Source: CAZYWA01 sp964650975 [NCBI: uncultured bacterium] (lineage in GTDB: Bacteria > JADJOY01). From it: a DNA stretch of 15,908 nt. Of the stretch, positions 7,543 through 14,335 are shown in pieces. The notes under the pieces are model-generated. The model was not told the DNA's origin. It saw nothing but the letters and a program-made list of their open reading frames with translations, and did no database searches. The stretch is taken from contig CAZYWA010000147.1 in NCBI GenBank assembly GCA_964650975.1, forward strand, positions 1 to 15,908, given 5' to 3'. The position numbers were made by a program, and so were the translations under genes. The stretch's first letter is position 1, and every line of letters starts with the position of its first letter.

Positions 7543-7570
7543 CCCCGTCCGGAGTGAATCCGGCCGGGGC
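7542..7570. repeat. Second inverted repeat of the intergenic element
   Basis: GCCCCGTCCGG (7542-7552) and CCGGCCGGGGC (7560-7570) form an 11-bp stem with a single T/C mismatch around an AGTGAAT loop. It shares base 7542 with the first hairpin, so the two stack end to end. Lying between two convergent genes, it could serve transcripts of both strands. The left arm and most of the loop are preserved at 15895-15908, where the window ends. Confidence 0.5.
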
Positions 7571-7617
7571 CCCACACCCAAGTCGGCTCGCTACTCGCTC
7601 GCCGGCGAGATTCGGAC

Positions 7618-9462
7618 CTAGCTGCCGAGGGCCTTGCTCAAGGCTCCGGCCGACTGCTCGATCGCGGTGCGCAGCACGTCGAGCCGCGCGCGAGCCTCGG
7701 CGAGGGCGGTGTCCAGCTCTTGCCCGCGGCGCTCGGCATCGGCACTCCGGGCTCGCTCGTCGGCGAGCGACGAGGTGAGCTGATCCGACTCGCGCCTGGC
7801 GGCCGCGAGCTCCGATTCGAGATTCGTCATGCGCAGCTCGGAGCTCTCGAGCGCCTCCTCGAGCCGTGACAGCTCCGCGGTGTCGCGCTTCGATCGCGCC
7901 TCGAGCTGATCGCGCTCCTGCTGCGACTCCACGAGCTCGCGCTCGAGCGTGCCGAGCCGGCCGCGCTCGGTGTCGAGCTCGGCCCGGAGGCCGGCGATCT
8001 CCGATTGCGCTTGCGCCGCGTGCTCGATCGCTTCGCGGCGCGCGGCGTCGAGTGTGGCGTGGAGCGCGCTCGCCTCGTCCATGAGCTCGGTCACGCGCGA
8101 CTCGGCCGTGGCCAGTGCCTCGCGGGCCGCCCTCGCGTCCGCCTCGCGATCGGCGAGGACGTCGCGCTCGGTGCGGGTCACCTGCGCGAGTGCCTCGAGG
8201 AGCCGTCCGATCCATTCGGGGATCGTGTCGAGCCGCGCGGCGACCGCATGCAGGAACGACTCGGCGCCCATGTCGGTCCCGACCGTCCGGGCCTGCTCCC
8301 CGAACTGCTCGAGCTCGCGGAACAGCGTGCGGCGCACGTCGCCCAGGATCGGCTCGCTTTCGGGGATCGCGGTGTAGCGGGGGTCCGCCTGTACACGACC
8401 GGGCAGGCTCTGGATCGACTGGAGGATTCCCAGGCTCACGACGCTGCGGTCGAGGGTGGCCCGCTCGAGCTGCCCGAGCAGCTCCTGGCGGCCGCCTTCG
8501 AGCACCGCCGCACGCTCTCGGGTCGACTCGAGGTCGGCGTGCAGCTCGTCGATCGCTTTTCTTCCCTCGGCTCCCGCCGCGTCGAGACGCTGGCGGAGCG
8601 AGTCGCGCTCCTCGGTCAGCGCCCGAAGCTCGGCCTCGTGGCGCGCCGCGATCTCGGCGCTCTGCGTCTCGATCTCGTGCAACCGGGTTTCCAGGCTCGA
8701 GCGCTCGTCGTCGAGACGCTGGAAGGTCTCGAGCTCCTCGCGATGGCGCTCGCGGAGGCGGTCGAGCTCCTGGTGGTGGGCGATCTGCATGGCGTCACGC
8801 TCGTCACGGAGGTGGTCGATCTCGGCGAGATGCTCGGCCGACCCCGACTCCGCACTCGAATCGATTCCGGGATCCACTTCGGCTTCGAGGCTCGCGACTC
8901 GATCGCGTAGCTCGTCGAGCTCGGTGTTCGCGATCTCGAGCTTGCGGGCGATCTCGACCGCCTTCGCGAGCCGCCCCTCGATTCCCTCGGCCTTGGCCTT
9001 CCAGTCGTCGCGCTCCTCGCGCAGCCGCTGGATCTCGGCGTCCCGGGCCGCCAGGTCCTTGGCGGCGGGCGCGCCGGGTGGCGGAACGGCACGGGCCGAT
9101 TTGGCCGCGCCGCTCCGGGCGGCATCGTCGCCCTCCAGCAACTGCTCCCGGAGGTCGAGGAAGGCGGGAGGAGTCACGGCCTTGCGAGCCGGGGCGGGGC
9201 GGGGCGCCGCCGCCGGCGGCCGCTCGATGGGGCCGGTTCGGGGCGCCTGGGCCGAGTCGTCGACGTGGGCCTCGGCGCGCGCGCCGCCCCGCGTCAGCCG
9301 GTCGCGCTGCTCGAGCAAGGTCTGCAGCCGGCCCGCCATGGTGGGAAAACGGCGCCGGAACTCGGCCTCGGAAGGCGCCATGCGGCGCGCCTCGGCCTCG
9401 ATCAGCTCGATCTCGGCCTGGATCTCGGGGAGCGGCATCGATTGGGGTTCGCGAGTCTGCAT
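7618..9462 (-). CDS. Long coiled-coil protein of unknown function
   Basis: I do not recognise a named family. Taken from the ATG at 9462, the 614-residue protein has a short helical head (about 8-58, LPEIQAEIELIEAEARRMAP onward). A Pro/Ala-rich linker (about 72-130) follows, then a long charged heptad-type coiled coil (about 136-337). A break of roughly 90 residues looks globular and helical (338-430; GILQSIQSLPGRV, PEWIGRLLEAL). A second coiled coil runs to the C-terminus (about 430-610). There is no Walker motif, signal peptide or membrane segment, so it is not an SMC ATPase; a cytoplasmic scaffold or cytoskeleton-like protein is a guess. The ATG at 9438 is an alternative start and neither has a clear ribosome site. 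It uses a TAG stop. It is convergent with the sugar-phosphate transferase gene and divergent from the radical SAM gene. Confidence 0.75.
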   Translation of the reverse strand: MQTREPQSMPLPEIQAEIELIEAEARRMAPSEAEFRRRFPTMAGRLQTLLEQRDRLTRGGARAEAHVDDSAQAPRTGPIERPPAAAPRPAPARKAVTPPAFLDLREQLLEGDDAARSGAAKSARAVPPPGAPAAKDLAARDAEIQRLREERDDWKAKAEGIEGRLAKAVEIARKLEIANTELDELRDRVASLEAEVDPGIDSSAESGSAEHLAEIDHLRDERDAMQIAHHQELDRLRERHREELETFQRLDDERSSLETRLHEIETQSAEIAARHEAELRALTEERDSLRQRLDAAGAEGRKAIDELHADLESTRERAAVLEGGRQELLGQLERATLDRSVVSLGILQSIQSLPGRVQADPRYTAIPESEPILGDVRRTLFRELEQFGEQARTVGTDMGAESFLHAVAARLDTIPEWIGRLLEALAQVTRTERDVLADREADARAAREALATAESRVTELMDEASALHATLDAARREAIEHAAQAQSEIAGLRAELDTERGRLGTLERELVESQQERDQLEARSKRDTAELSRLEEALESSELRMTNLESELAAARRESDQLTSSLADERARSADAERRGQELDTALAEARARLDVLRTAIEQSAGALSKALGS

Positions 9463-9470
9463 GCGGATGC

Positions 9471-9476
9471 AGGATA
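9471..9476 (-). promoter_or_regulatory. Possible -10 box just before the coiled-coil gene
   Basis: On the minus strand TATCCT ends 8 nt before the ATG at 9462. If it is a real -10 element, transcription would begin at or next to the start codon, giving a leaderless message. That would fit the absence of a ribosome site. No convincing -35 box is seen at the right distance, so this is weak. Confidence 0.2.
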
Positions 9477-9613
9477 GCGCGCGAAAGGCCGACCGCCCCT
9501 CCTTGTCCCAGATCGTCCCGGCGCTGTCAACCGATTCGCCGCGTGTATTCCTGCTGCTTTCTGGATCGGACGGGGGTATGGTAATCGTGTAGCGAATTTG
9601 AAACCGAGGACTA

Positions 9614-9619
9614 GAGGAG
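9614..9619 (+). promoter_or_regulatory. Strong ribosome binding site of the radical SAM gene
   Basis: GAGGAG ends 10 nt before the ATG at 9630 and fixes that start. GAGG at 9614-9617 can pair with CCTC at 9625-9628, and CGAGG-type sequence at 9605-9609 can pair with CCTCG at 9625-9629. Either small stem would partly hide the site. The rest of the 9463-9629 divergent spacer contains no convincing promoter on the plus strand. Confidence 0.65.
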
Positions 9620-9629
9620 AATCCCCTCG

Positions 9630-11351
9630 ATGCTCGACTCGACCGCGGCCCCCAACGGTGTCCGCAAGGTTCTGCTGGTGTTTCCCCCGACGCGGGTTGG
9701 ATCCGAGCAGATCCTCGCGTGCATGCCGCCACTCGGCGCCCTCTACCTGGCCGCGACGTTCCGGCGGCGGTACGAGGTGCAGATCCTCGACGCCACCGCC
9801 GAGGGCTTCAGCAACCGGCGCATCCTGGACGACGGCTTCCGCCAGGTGGGGCTCAATCCCGAGCAAATCAAGGAACGGATCCAGCAATTTCGGCCCGATG
9901 TCGTCGGCGTCACGACGCTCTTCTCGTCGTCCTACCCGTGCGTCGAGGAAGTGCTGCGGGTCGCGAAGGAAGTGGATCCGGGGATCGTCACGGTGGTGGG
10001 CGGCACCCACCCGAGCTTCCTGGCGCGGAATTGCCTCGAGCAAAACCCCAACCTCGACTTCATCGTCATCGGTGAAGGCGAGATGTCGGGACTCGAGCTC
10101 CTCGATCGGCTGAACGCCGGCCAGGGCTACGACGGCATCGACGGGCTCGCGTGGCGGCAGGACGGCGACGTCCGCATCACGCCCAAGACCACGTTCATCG
10201 AGGACCTCGACAGCCTGCCGTGGCCGGCGCGCGATCTGGTCGATTTCGAGGTCTATGCCAGCGCCAACCGGGCGCACGGCGTCTACTCGAAGGAGCCCGT
10301 CACCACCACGATCCAGTCGTCGCGCGGCTGTCCGGCGAAGTGCACGTTCTGCTCGTCGATGCGCTTCTGGGGCCAGAAGTACCGCGGCCGCAGCGCCGAC
10401 AGCGTGCTCGGCGAGATCCTCCAGGTGCGCAACACCTACGGCGTCCGCGAGTTCCAGTTCGAGGACGACAACCTCACCATGGACCGGAAGCGCGCCAAGC
10501 ATCTCTTCCAGGCGATGATCGACCGCAAGCTCGACATCGTGTGGTCGACGCCCAACGGCGTCGCGATGTGGACCCTCGACGAAGAGATGTTGACGCTGAT
10601 GAAGAAGGCCGGCTGTTACGAGGTGACGCTGGCGTTCGAGAGCGGCAACCAGGAAGTGCTGCGCGACGTGATCAAGAAGCCCACCAACCTGAAGCACGCC
10701 GAGAAGGTCGTGGCCGCGGTGAAGAAAGTGGGCCTCGACCACAACGCGTTCTTCATCATGGGCTTCCCGGGCGAGACCAAGGAGCAGATGAAGGAGTCCT
10801 ACAACTTGGCCAAGCGCCTCAAGCTGCAGAGCGCCTGGTTCTTCGTGGCCAATCCGCTGCCCGGGACCGAGCTCTACGAGCAGTGCAACGAGAAGGGCCT
10901 GATCCGCGAGGGGTTCGACTTCACCAACACCGCGTACACGCGCTCGGCCTTCAACACGCCCGAGTGGGCGTCGGGCGAGGTCGAGAAGCTGGTGCAGTCG
11001 TCGCTGCTCAAGATCCAGCTGTGGAGCCATCTCCGCCAGCCGATCCATCACCTCAAGCGCTACCTGGCGCGGCCCGAGTGGACGCTGGAGCTCGGGATCC
11101 TGCTGTCGAAGCGCATGTGGCGCTGGATGACCAAGCTCCGCTCGAGCGAGCCCGTGCTGATGCATCCATCGTTCACGCCGACCGGTACCGCGCCGGCGCC
11201 CGACGGTTCGTCGATCGTGGTCGAACGCCGGAACGCCGCTCGCGATGCGGCGCGGCGACCCGCCGACGTGGTGGTCGACGTGCACGTGCCGGTGCGCTTC
11301 GAGGATCCCGCCGCGAGCGCTTCCGCCAGCACCGCTACCGCCCCGGCCTGA
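9630..11351 (+). CDS. Cobalamin-domain radical SAM protein
   Basis: A 573-residue member of the B12-binding-domain radical SAM group (BchE-like architecture). These enzymes use a [4Fe-4S] cluster and SAM to make radicals and often methylate or rearrange lipids, cofactors or natural products. The N-domain (about 12-165) has VLLVFPP, PPLGALYLAA, ILDATAEGF, VVGVTT and VVGGTHPS. The classical cobalamin-ligand motif DxHxxG is not present; the equivalent stretch reads DATAEG with Thr in place of His. The radical SAM domain has the cluster motif CPAKCTFC (C234, C238, C241), then FQFEDDNLT, LAFESGNQEVL and MGFPGETKEQM. The C-terminus ends in an Ala/Pro-rich tail of about 45 residues that looks disordered. 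GAGGAG precedes the ATG by 10 nt. No cognate maturation or substrate gene is adjacent, so the reaction is unknown. Confidence 0.9.
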   Translation: MLDSTAAPNGVRKVLLVFPPTRVGSEQILACMPPLGALYLAATFRRRYEVQILDATAEGFSNRRILDDGFRQVGLNPEQIKERIQQFRPDVVGVTTLFSSSYPCVEEVLRVAKEVDPGIVTVVGGTHPSFLARNCLEQNPNLDFIVIGEGEMSGLELLDRLNAGQGYDGIDGLAWRQDGDVRITPKTTFIEDLDSLPWPARDLVDFEVYASANRAHGVYSKEPVTTTIQSSRGCPAKCTFCSSMRFWGQKYRGRSADSVLGEILQVRNTYGVREFQFEDDNLTMDRKRAKHLFQAMIDRKLDIVWSTPNGVAMWTLDEEMLTLMKKAGCYEVTLAFESGNQEVLRDVIKKPTNLKHAEKVVAAVKKVGLDHNAFFIMGFPGETKEQMKESYNLAKRLKLQSAWFFVANPLPGTELYEQCNEKGLIREGFDFTNTAYTRSAFNTPEWASGEVEKLVQSSLLKIQLWSHLRQPIHHLKRYLARPEWTLELGILLSKRMWRWMTKLRSSEPVLMHPSFTPTGTAPAPDGSSIVVERRNAARDAARRPADVVVDVHVPVRFEDPAASASASTATAPA

Positions 11352-11365
11352 TTCCATTTTTCCGG

Positions 11366-11390
11366 GGGCGGCGAGACGTTCGAGCTGCCC
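11366..11390 (+). terminator. Hairpin after the radical SAM gene
   Basis: GGGCGGC (11366-11372) pairs with GCTGCCC (11384-11390) through seven pairs including one G-U, with an 11-nt loop, 14 nt after the stop. No T-tract follows; five Ts lie before it instead. It could be a weak terminator separating this gene from tatA. Confidence 0.3.
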
Positions 11391-11398
11391 GCGGGAAC

Positions 11399-11427
11399 TT
11401 GAGGCTCGTGGGGGTGGGTGTTAGACC
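11399..11427 (+). promoter_or_regulatory. Probable promoter of tatA
   Basis: TTGAGG (11399-11404), a 17-bp spacer and TAGACC (11422-11427), with TG one base upstream of the -10 (11419-11420). The layout matches the promoter at 4793-4821: TTGA-type -35, 17-bp spacing and an extended TGn before a TA-starting -10. Transcription would begin about 28 nt before the tatA start codon. AAGGGG at 11449-11454 is the ribosome site, 6 nt before the ATG. Confidence 0.45.
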
Positions 11428-11460
11428 ACTCTTCCTGGGCGGGGATCGAAGGGGCGCGCG

Positions 11461-11691
11461 ATGTTCGGACTGGGCATACCTGAGCTGCTGGTGATCCTGG
11501 TGATCATCGTGATCGTGTTCGGCGTGGGCCGGCTGCCGGAAGTCGGCTCGGGCCTCGGACACGCGATCAAGAACTTCCGCAAGGCGATGCACGAGCCCGA
11601 CGCGATCGACGTGACGCCGTCCAAGGGCGACTCTCAGCTCGACTCGTCGTCTTCCGCGCCGCCGCCCGACTCGTCCAAACCCAAGTCCTGA
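11461..11691 (+). CDS. tatA: TatA/TatE-family twin-arginine translocase subunit
   Basis: A 76-residue TatA-type protein, the pore-forming or membrane-weakening subunit that works with TatC to export folded proteins carrying twin-arginine signals. The short N-terminal membrane helix is at 7-20 ([14 protein letters not shown]) and the conserved hinge is [10 protein letters not shown] (20-29). The amphipathic helix follows ([13 protein letters not shown], 31-43), then an acidic Ser/Pro-rich tail (46-76). Size and motif order are normal for TatA. No tatC or tatB lies beside it, so the partner genes must be elsewhere. It has its own ribosome site (AAGGGG, 6 nt) and probable promoter, so it need not be co-transcribed with the radical SAM gene. 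The last 19 codons overlap the 3' end of the gene on the opposite strand. TatA and TatB cannot always be told apart by sequence, but the FG-hinge favours TatA. Confidence 0.92.
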   Translation: MFGLGIPELLVILVIIVIVFGVGRLPEVGSGLGHAIKNFRKAMHEPDAIDVTPSKGDSQLDSSSSAPPPDSSKPKS

Positions 11692-12548
11692 TCTGGCTTC
11701 GTCTCGGTCTCCCCGGTCTGGTCCTGGGGCTCCTCCGGGACATTCACCGGCTGGCTAGCTGCATCCGGGACGGCGGCTGAGCCGCCGCGGTGGTGCTTTC
11801 GCTTGCCCAGCACCAGCTTCGCCCGGTCGCGGATCCACGCGTGGACGCCGGGATCGCGGGCCAGCGCGCGCAGATCCTGGCCTTGCAGGAACGTGACCAG
11901 CGTCAGCGCCACCTGGATCGGCGTATTCGGGTTGTAGATGAGCGCCTTTCGCACCCGGTAGCGGTTCGACCACTTGCGGTGCGCGAACACCCGCATGAGC
12001 ACGTCGGGATGCACCGGACGGCGCGACGCCACCCGCAGCACCTCGCGCTCGGTCATGACCGGATTGTTGAGCAGGTTCTCGACCACGTTCGGATCGGGGT
12101 CACGCAGCAGCCGCTCGATCTGCTGGCGCGGCAGGCGGCGCGCCAGCGCGCGGCGCTCGCCGAGCGTGAGTGTCTCGCCGCGCGGTGGCTGAAGCAGCAC
12201 GCTCTCGTCGGCGGCCACGCCGGCGCCGGCCAGGAACAGCTGGCAGACGTCGGTCAGCTCGCGGAATCGAGCGAGACGGTAGAGCTTGGCCACTCGCTCG
12301 TAACCGAGGCGGCTCGCCAGCTCGTCGCCGGGGATGAGCGCCAGGGCGCCTCGATGATCGCGGCTCGGCCGGAGCGCCGCGCGCTCGATCAACGCGGCGA
12401 GCAGCTCGACCGCCTCCTCGTCGCTGGCGGCGGCGACCTCTTCGGCGAGGCTGGCGAGCCGCATGAGCGGCTCGGGCAGCGCGTTGAGCCGCGAGAGAAC
12501 GCGGTCGACGGGGCTCGGCGAGCGGGGATCGGCCGATCCGTCGGCCAT
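11634..12548 (-). CDS. Helical-repeat (LRV/HEAT-like) protein of unknown function
   Basis: A 304-residue soluble protein with no recognised catalytic motif. The N-terminal 110 residues are predicted helical ([34 protein letters not shown]). From about 130 to 250 there are repeated helical units with an Asn-Pro or Asp-Pro turn: [70 protein letters not shown]. This resembles leucine-rich-variant or HEAT repeats used for protein binding. The C-terminus is an acidic low-complexity tail (about 252-304). The ATG lies 13 bp after the zinc-ribbon gene stop, so both form one transcription unit and may work together. No ribosome site is evident, which suits translational coupling. Its last 58 bp overlap tatA in convergent orientation. 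Confidence 0.75.
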   Translation of the reverse strand: MADGSADPRSPSPVDRVLSRLNALPEPLMRLASLAEEVAAASDEEAVELLAALIERAALRPSRDHRGALALIPGDELASRLGYERVAKLYRLARFRELTDVCQLFLAGAGVAADESVLLQPPRGETLTLGERRALARRLPRQQIERLLRDPDPNVVENLLNNPVMTEREVLRVASRRPVHPDVLMRVFAHRKWSNRYRVRKALIYNPNTPIQVALTLVTFLQGQDLRALARDPGVHAWIRDRAKLVLGKRKHHRGGSAAVPDAASQPVNVPEEPQDQTGETETKPDQDLGLDESGGGAEDDESS

Positions 12549-12561
12549 GACGGGGCCGTGC

Positions 12562-14238
12562 TCAGTCCGCGGTGGCCGGTGCTGCCGCGAACGTGCGCGC
12601 GGACGCCGTCAGCTCCGGCACGCTGGCGTCGGACGGCACGTCGTAGAAGACCAGGGTGAACGGCAGCGCCGCACCCGGATCCACCTTGACGTTGTTGCCG
12701 CCCTCGCCGATGCGTGTGTCCAGGGTCGATTGGACTTCCGCTCTCGCCACCTTCGTCAGGCTGGCGCTCGTGACCTGGTTCCCGGCGTAGCTCGAGGTCC
12801 GACCCACGTCACGGCCGTCTGCGGTGCGCAGCACGCCGCTCACCTTCACGATGTAGACCGGGAACTCGGAGGTGTTCCGCACCTTGCCGTGCACCACGAA
12901 GGCGAGCGAGCCCTTGAGCCTCACGATCTCGCCGTCCTGCTCCTCGAACCCGAAGGTCGGCAGGCCCTTGGGGCTCGAGTTGGCGGCGGCCGCGAGGCTG
13001 TCGAGACGCTCCTGGTTCCACATCCACAGACCCGCGCCGACGGCGGCGAGCACCAGCGCGGCCAGGAGCAGCGAGGCGGCGGTCGGCGGAGCGCGACGCC
13101 GGCGCGGCTCGGGGGCGGCCTTCCGCGGCCGCACCTCGGAAGGCCGGGGCGCAGCCGGGCCGCGGCGAAGGGCGTCGAGCTGGGTGCCCTCGTTGGTGCT
13201 GCCGTGGCCGCTGCCGTGCACCAGATCGGTCGCAGGAGCCGCTGGCGGCGTATCGATCTCGTCGGTCAGGGGCGCGTCGCGCCCGCCGGCGTAGATCTCC
13301 TCCAGGCTCTGCTCACGTTCGTGCGCGGTGTCCTCGTCCGGCGACGCGGTGGGAGCCGGACGGCGGGACGTGCTGGTCTTGGCCGGCGCGTCGTCGGCCA
13401 GACCGATGGCCATCGTGACCGCTTCGTCGTCGAACGCCGAGTTGAGGCGGCGGTCGTCGCGACTCTCGGGCTCGTCGGGCGCGTCGTCCTCCATCTCGCT
13501 CAGGATCGCCTCGAGATCGAGCCCGCTCGCGGTCGTGGTCGGGCTCGGGGCTGGCGGCTGCGAGCTCACCCGCTGCGTCGCCGCATCGCGGAGGCCGCGC
13601 TGGCTCGAGCTGGGCTGGCTAGCGCTCAGGCCGAGCCCGGCGAGCAGCTCGTCGGAGTCGTCGGCGGGCAGAGCCGAGTCTGGCTGCACGCTGAGCTGGG
13701 GACTCGAGCCGTCCAGGTCGCGCAGCACCTGGTCGAGCAGGTGGTCGACGTCGTCGGATCCGGTGTCGCTTCGAGCGCCCGCGCGAGCTCTGCCCGGCTC
13801 GGGCTGCGAGGTGCGAGCAGGTGCCGGACTCGGCGCGCCGTCGTCCTCGACCAGAGAAATGCCGAGATCTTCCGGTGACGAGGCTCCCCAGCTCGGCATC
13901 GCCGAGGCCGGGGGTGGCTCCGAGTCCGATTCGAATCCCGGCGTCACGGACGAGCCGGCATCGCCGTGGTCGCCCGCCGCCGGGCTCGAGCCGAGCGTGC
14001 CCGGCATCGGCGTGCGGTCGAGCACCCGATCGAGCGCCGCCTCGAGCGCCGGATCCTCGGCGATCGCCAGCACCTCGGGATTCGAGCTCTTGGGTTGCGT
14101 GCCGCGCCCTTCGTCGGTGGGACGTCGCGCGATGAAGATCGTGTTGCAGCTGCGGCACAGCACCCGCGTGCCCGAAGGACTGATCTGGTGCTCGGGTACG
14201 CGTAGCTCGTGGTGGCAGTGCGTGCAGCGGATGAGCAT
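12562..14238 (-). CDS. Zinc-ribbon / DUF3426 single-pass membrane protein
   Basis: From the ATG at 14238 the protein has 558 residues. An N-terminal MJ0042-type zinc ribbon has CX2C at 5-8 and CX2C at 28-31. A long disordered Ser/Pro/Asp-rich stretch (about 40-385) contains several short acidic amphipathic segments, for example LEAALDRVLD (65-74), VDHLLDQVLRDLD (164-176) and LDLEAILSEMEDD (240-252). A basic patch (RRRR, 379-382) precedes one membrane helix (about 387-406). The C-terminal DUF3426-like beta domain covers about 425-550 (GSLAFVVHGKVRN, VYIVKVSGVL, FTLVFYDVP). The zinc ribbon would face the cytoplasm and the C-domain the periplasm. The frame extends to 14319, but the zinc motif begins at the 14238 ATG. 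The molecular role of such proteins is unknown; some gliding or polarity proteins also pair a zinc ribbon with a long linker. Confidence 0.85.
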   Translation of the reverse strand: MLIRCTHCHHELRVPEHQISPSGTRVLCRSCNTIFIARRPTDEGRGTQPKSSNPEVLAIAEDPALEAALDRVLDRTPMPGTLGSSPAAGDHGDAGSSVTPGFESDSEPPPASAMPSWGASSPEDLGISLVEDDGAPSPAPARTSQPEPGRARAGARSDTGSDDVDHLLDQVLRDLDGSSPQLSVQPDSALPADDSDELLAGLGLSASQPSSSQRGLRDAATQRVSSQPPAPSPTTTASGLDLEAILSEMEDDAPDEPESRDDRRLNSAFDDEAVTMAIGLADDAPAKTSTSRRPAPTASPDEDTAHEREQSLEEIYAGGRDAPLTDEIDTPPAAPATDLVHGSGHGSTNEGTQLDALRRGPAAPRPSEVRPRKAAPEPRRRRAPPTAASLLLAALVLAAVGAGLWMWNQERLDSLAAAANSSPKGLPTFGFEEQDGEIVRLKGSLAFVVHGKVRNTSEFPVYIVKVSGVLRTADGRDVGRTSSYAGNQVTSASLTKVARAEVQSTLDTRIGEGGNNVKVDPGAALPFTLVFYDVPSDASVPELTASARTFAAAPATAD

Positions 14239-14286
14239 GGGGCGCGCTCGGCGGGCGAGGTCGCGACGATCGACCTCAATTTGGAC

Positions 14287-14315
14287 AAGGTAGAGGAAAG
14301 GCGGGGGGCCTTCAA
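14287..14315 (-). promoter_or_regulatory. Probable promoter of the zinc-ribbon/LRV operon
   Basis: On the minus strand TTGAAG (14315-14310) is separated by 17 bp from TACCTT (14292-14287). Start would fall near 14280, giving a leader of about 40 nt before the ATG at 14238. The -10 matches the consensus at three of six positions, so support is moderate. Confidence 0.35.
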
Positions 14316-14329
14316 CCAAGCGGACCAGC

Positions 14330-14335
14330 TATACT
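14330..14335 (+). promoter_or_regulatory. -10 box of the outer-membrane barrel gene
   Basis: TATACT matches the TATAAT consensus at five of six bases and is the most AT-rich hexamer nearby. No clear -35 is found 16-18 bp upstream, so an activator may be needed. Transcription would start near 14342, ahead of both candidate start codons. It lies back to back with the minus-strand promoter at 14287-14315. Confidence 0.4.

Larger units (their letters stand above)
7501..7575 (+). repeat. Structured intergenic repeat, copy 1
   Basis: The element starts 6 nt after the phosphotransferase stop. It begins TCGGGGGGCTGT and contains a 10-bp hairpin with a TTC loop at 7520-7542, followed by CCCCGTCCGGAGTG (7543-7556). 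A second inverted repeat spans 7542-7570, and a C-rich tail follows. The same TCGGGGGGCTGT start, a hairpin of the same size and loop, and the identical 14 nt recur at 15871-15908. The rest of the gap to 7617 holds a 12-bp palindrome CTCGCCGGCGAG at 7598-7609 and the phrase CTCGCTACTCGCTCGCC, with no gene. Confidence 0.7.

Noticed and set aside
5692-7581. 629-codon minus-strand open frame opposite the sugar-phosphate transferase
   Set aside because: The His/Asp/Glu/Arg-rich product is the mirror of codon bias on the plus strand; no start signal or domain.
9525-9530. Minus-strand TTGACA as promoter of the coiled-coil gene
   Set aside because: No acceptable -10 hexamer lies 16-18 bp downstream (GACAAG at 17 bp), so it is not called.
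9402-11357. 651-codon minus-strand open frame opposite the radical SAM gene
   Set aside because: The plus strand has intact cluster-binding and domain motifs and a strong ribosome site; the antisense product has none.
12463-13878. 471-codon plus-strand open frame
   Set aside because: Antisense to the zinc-ribbon/DUF3426 gene, whose domains are recognisable; no promoter or ribosome site.
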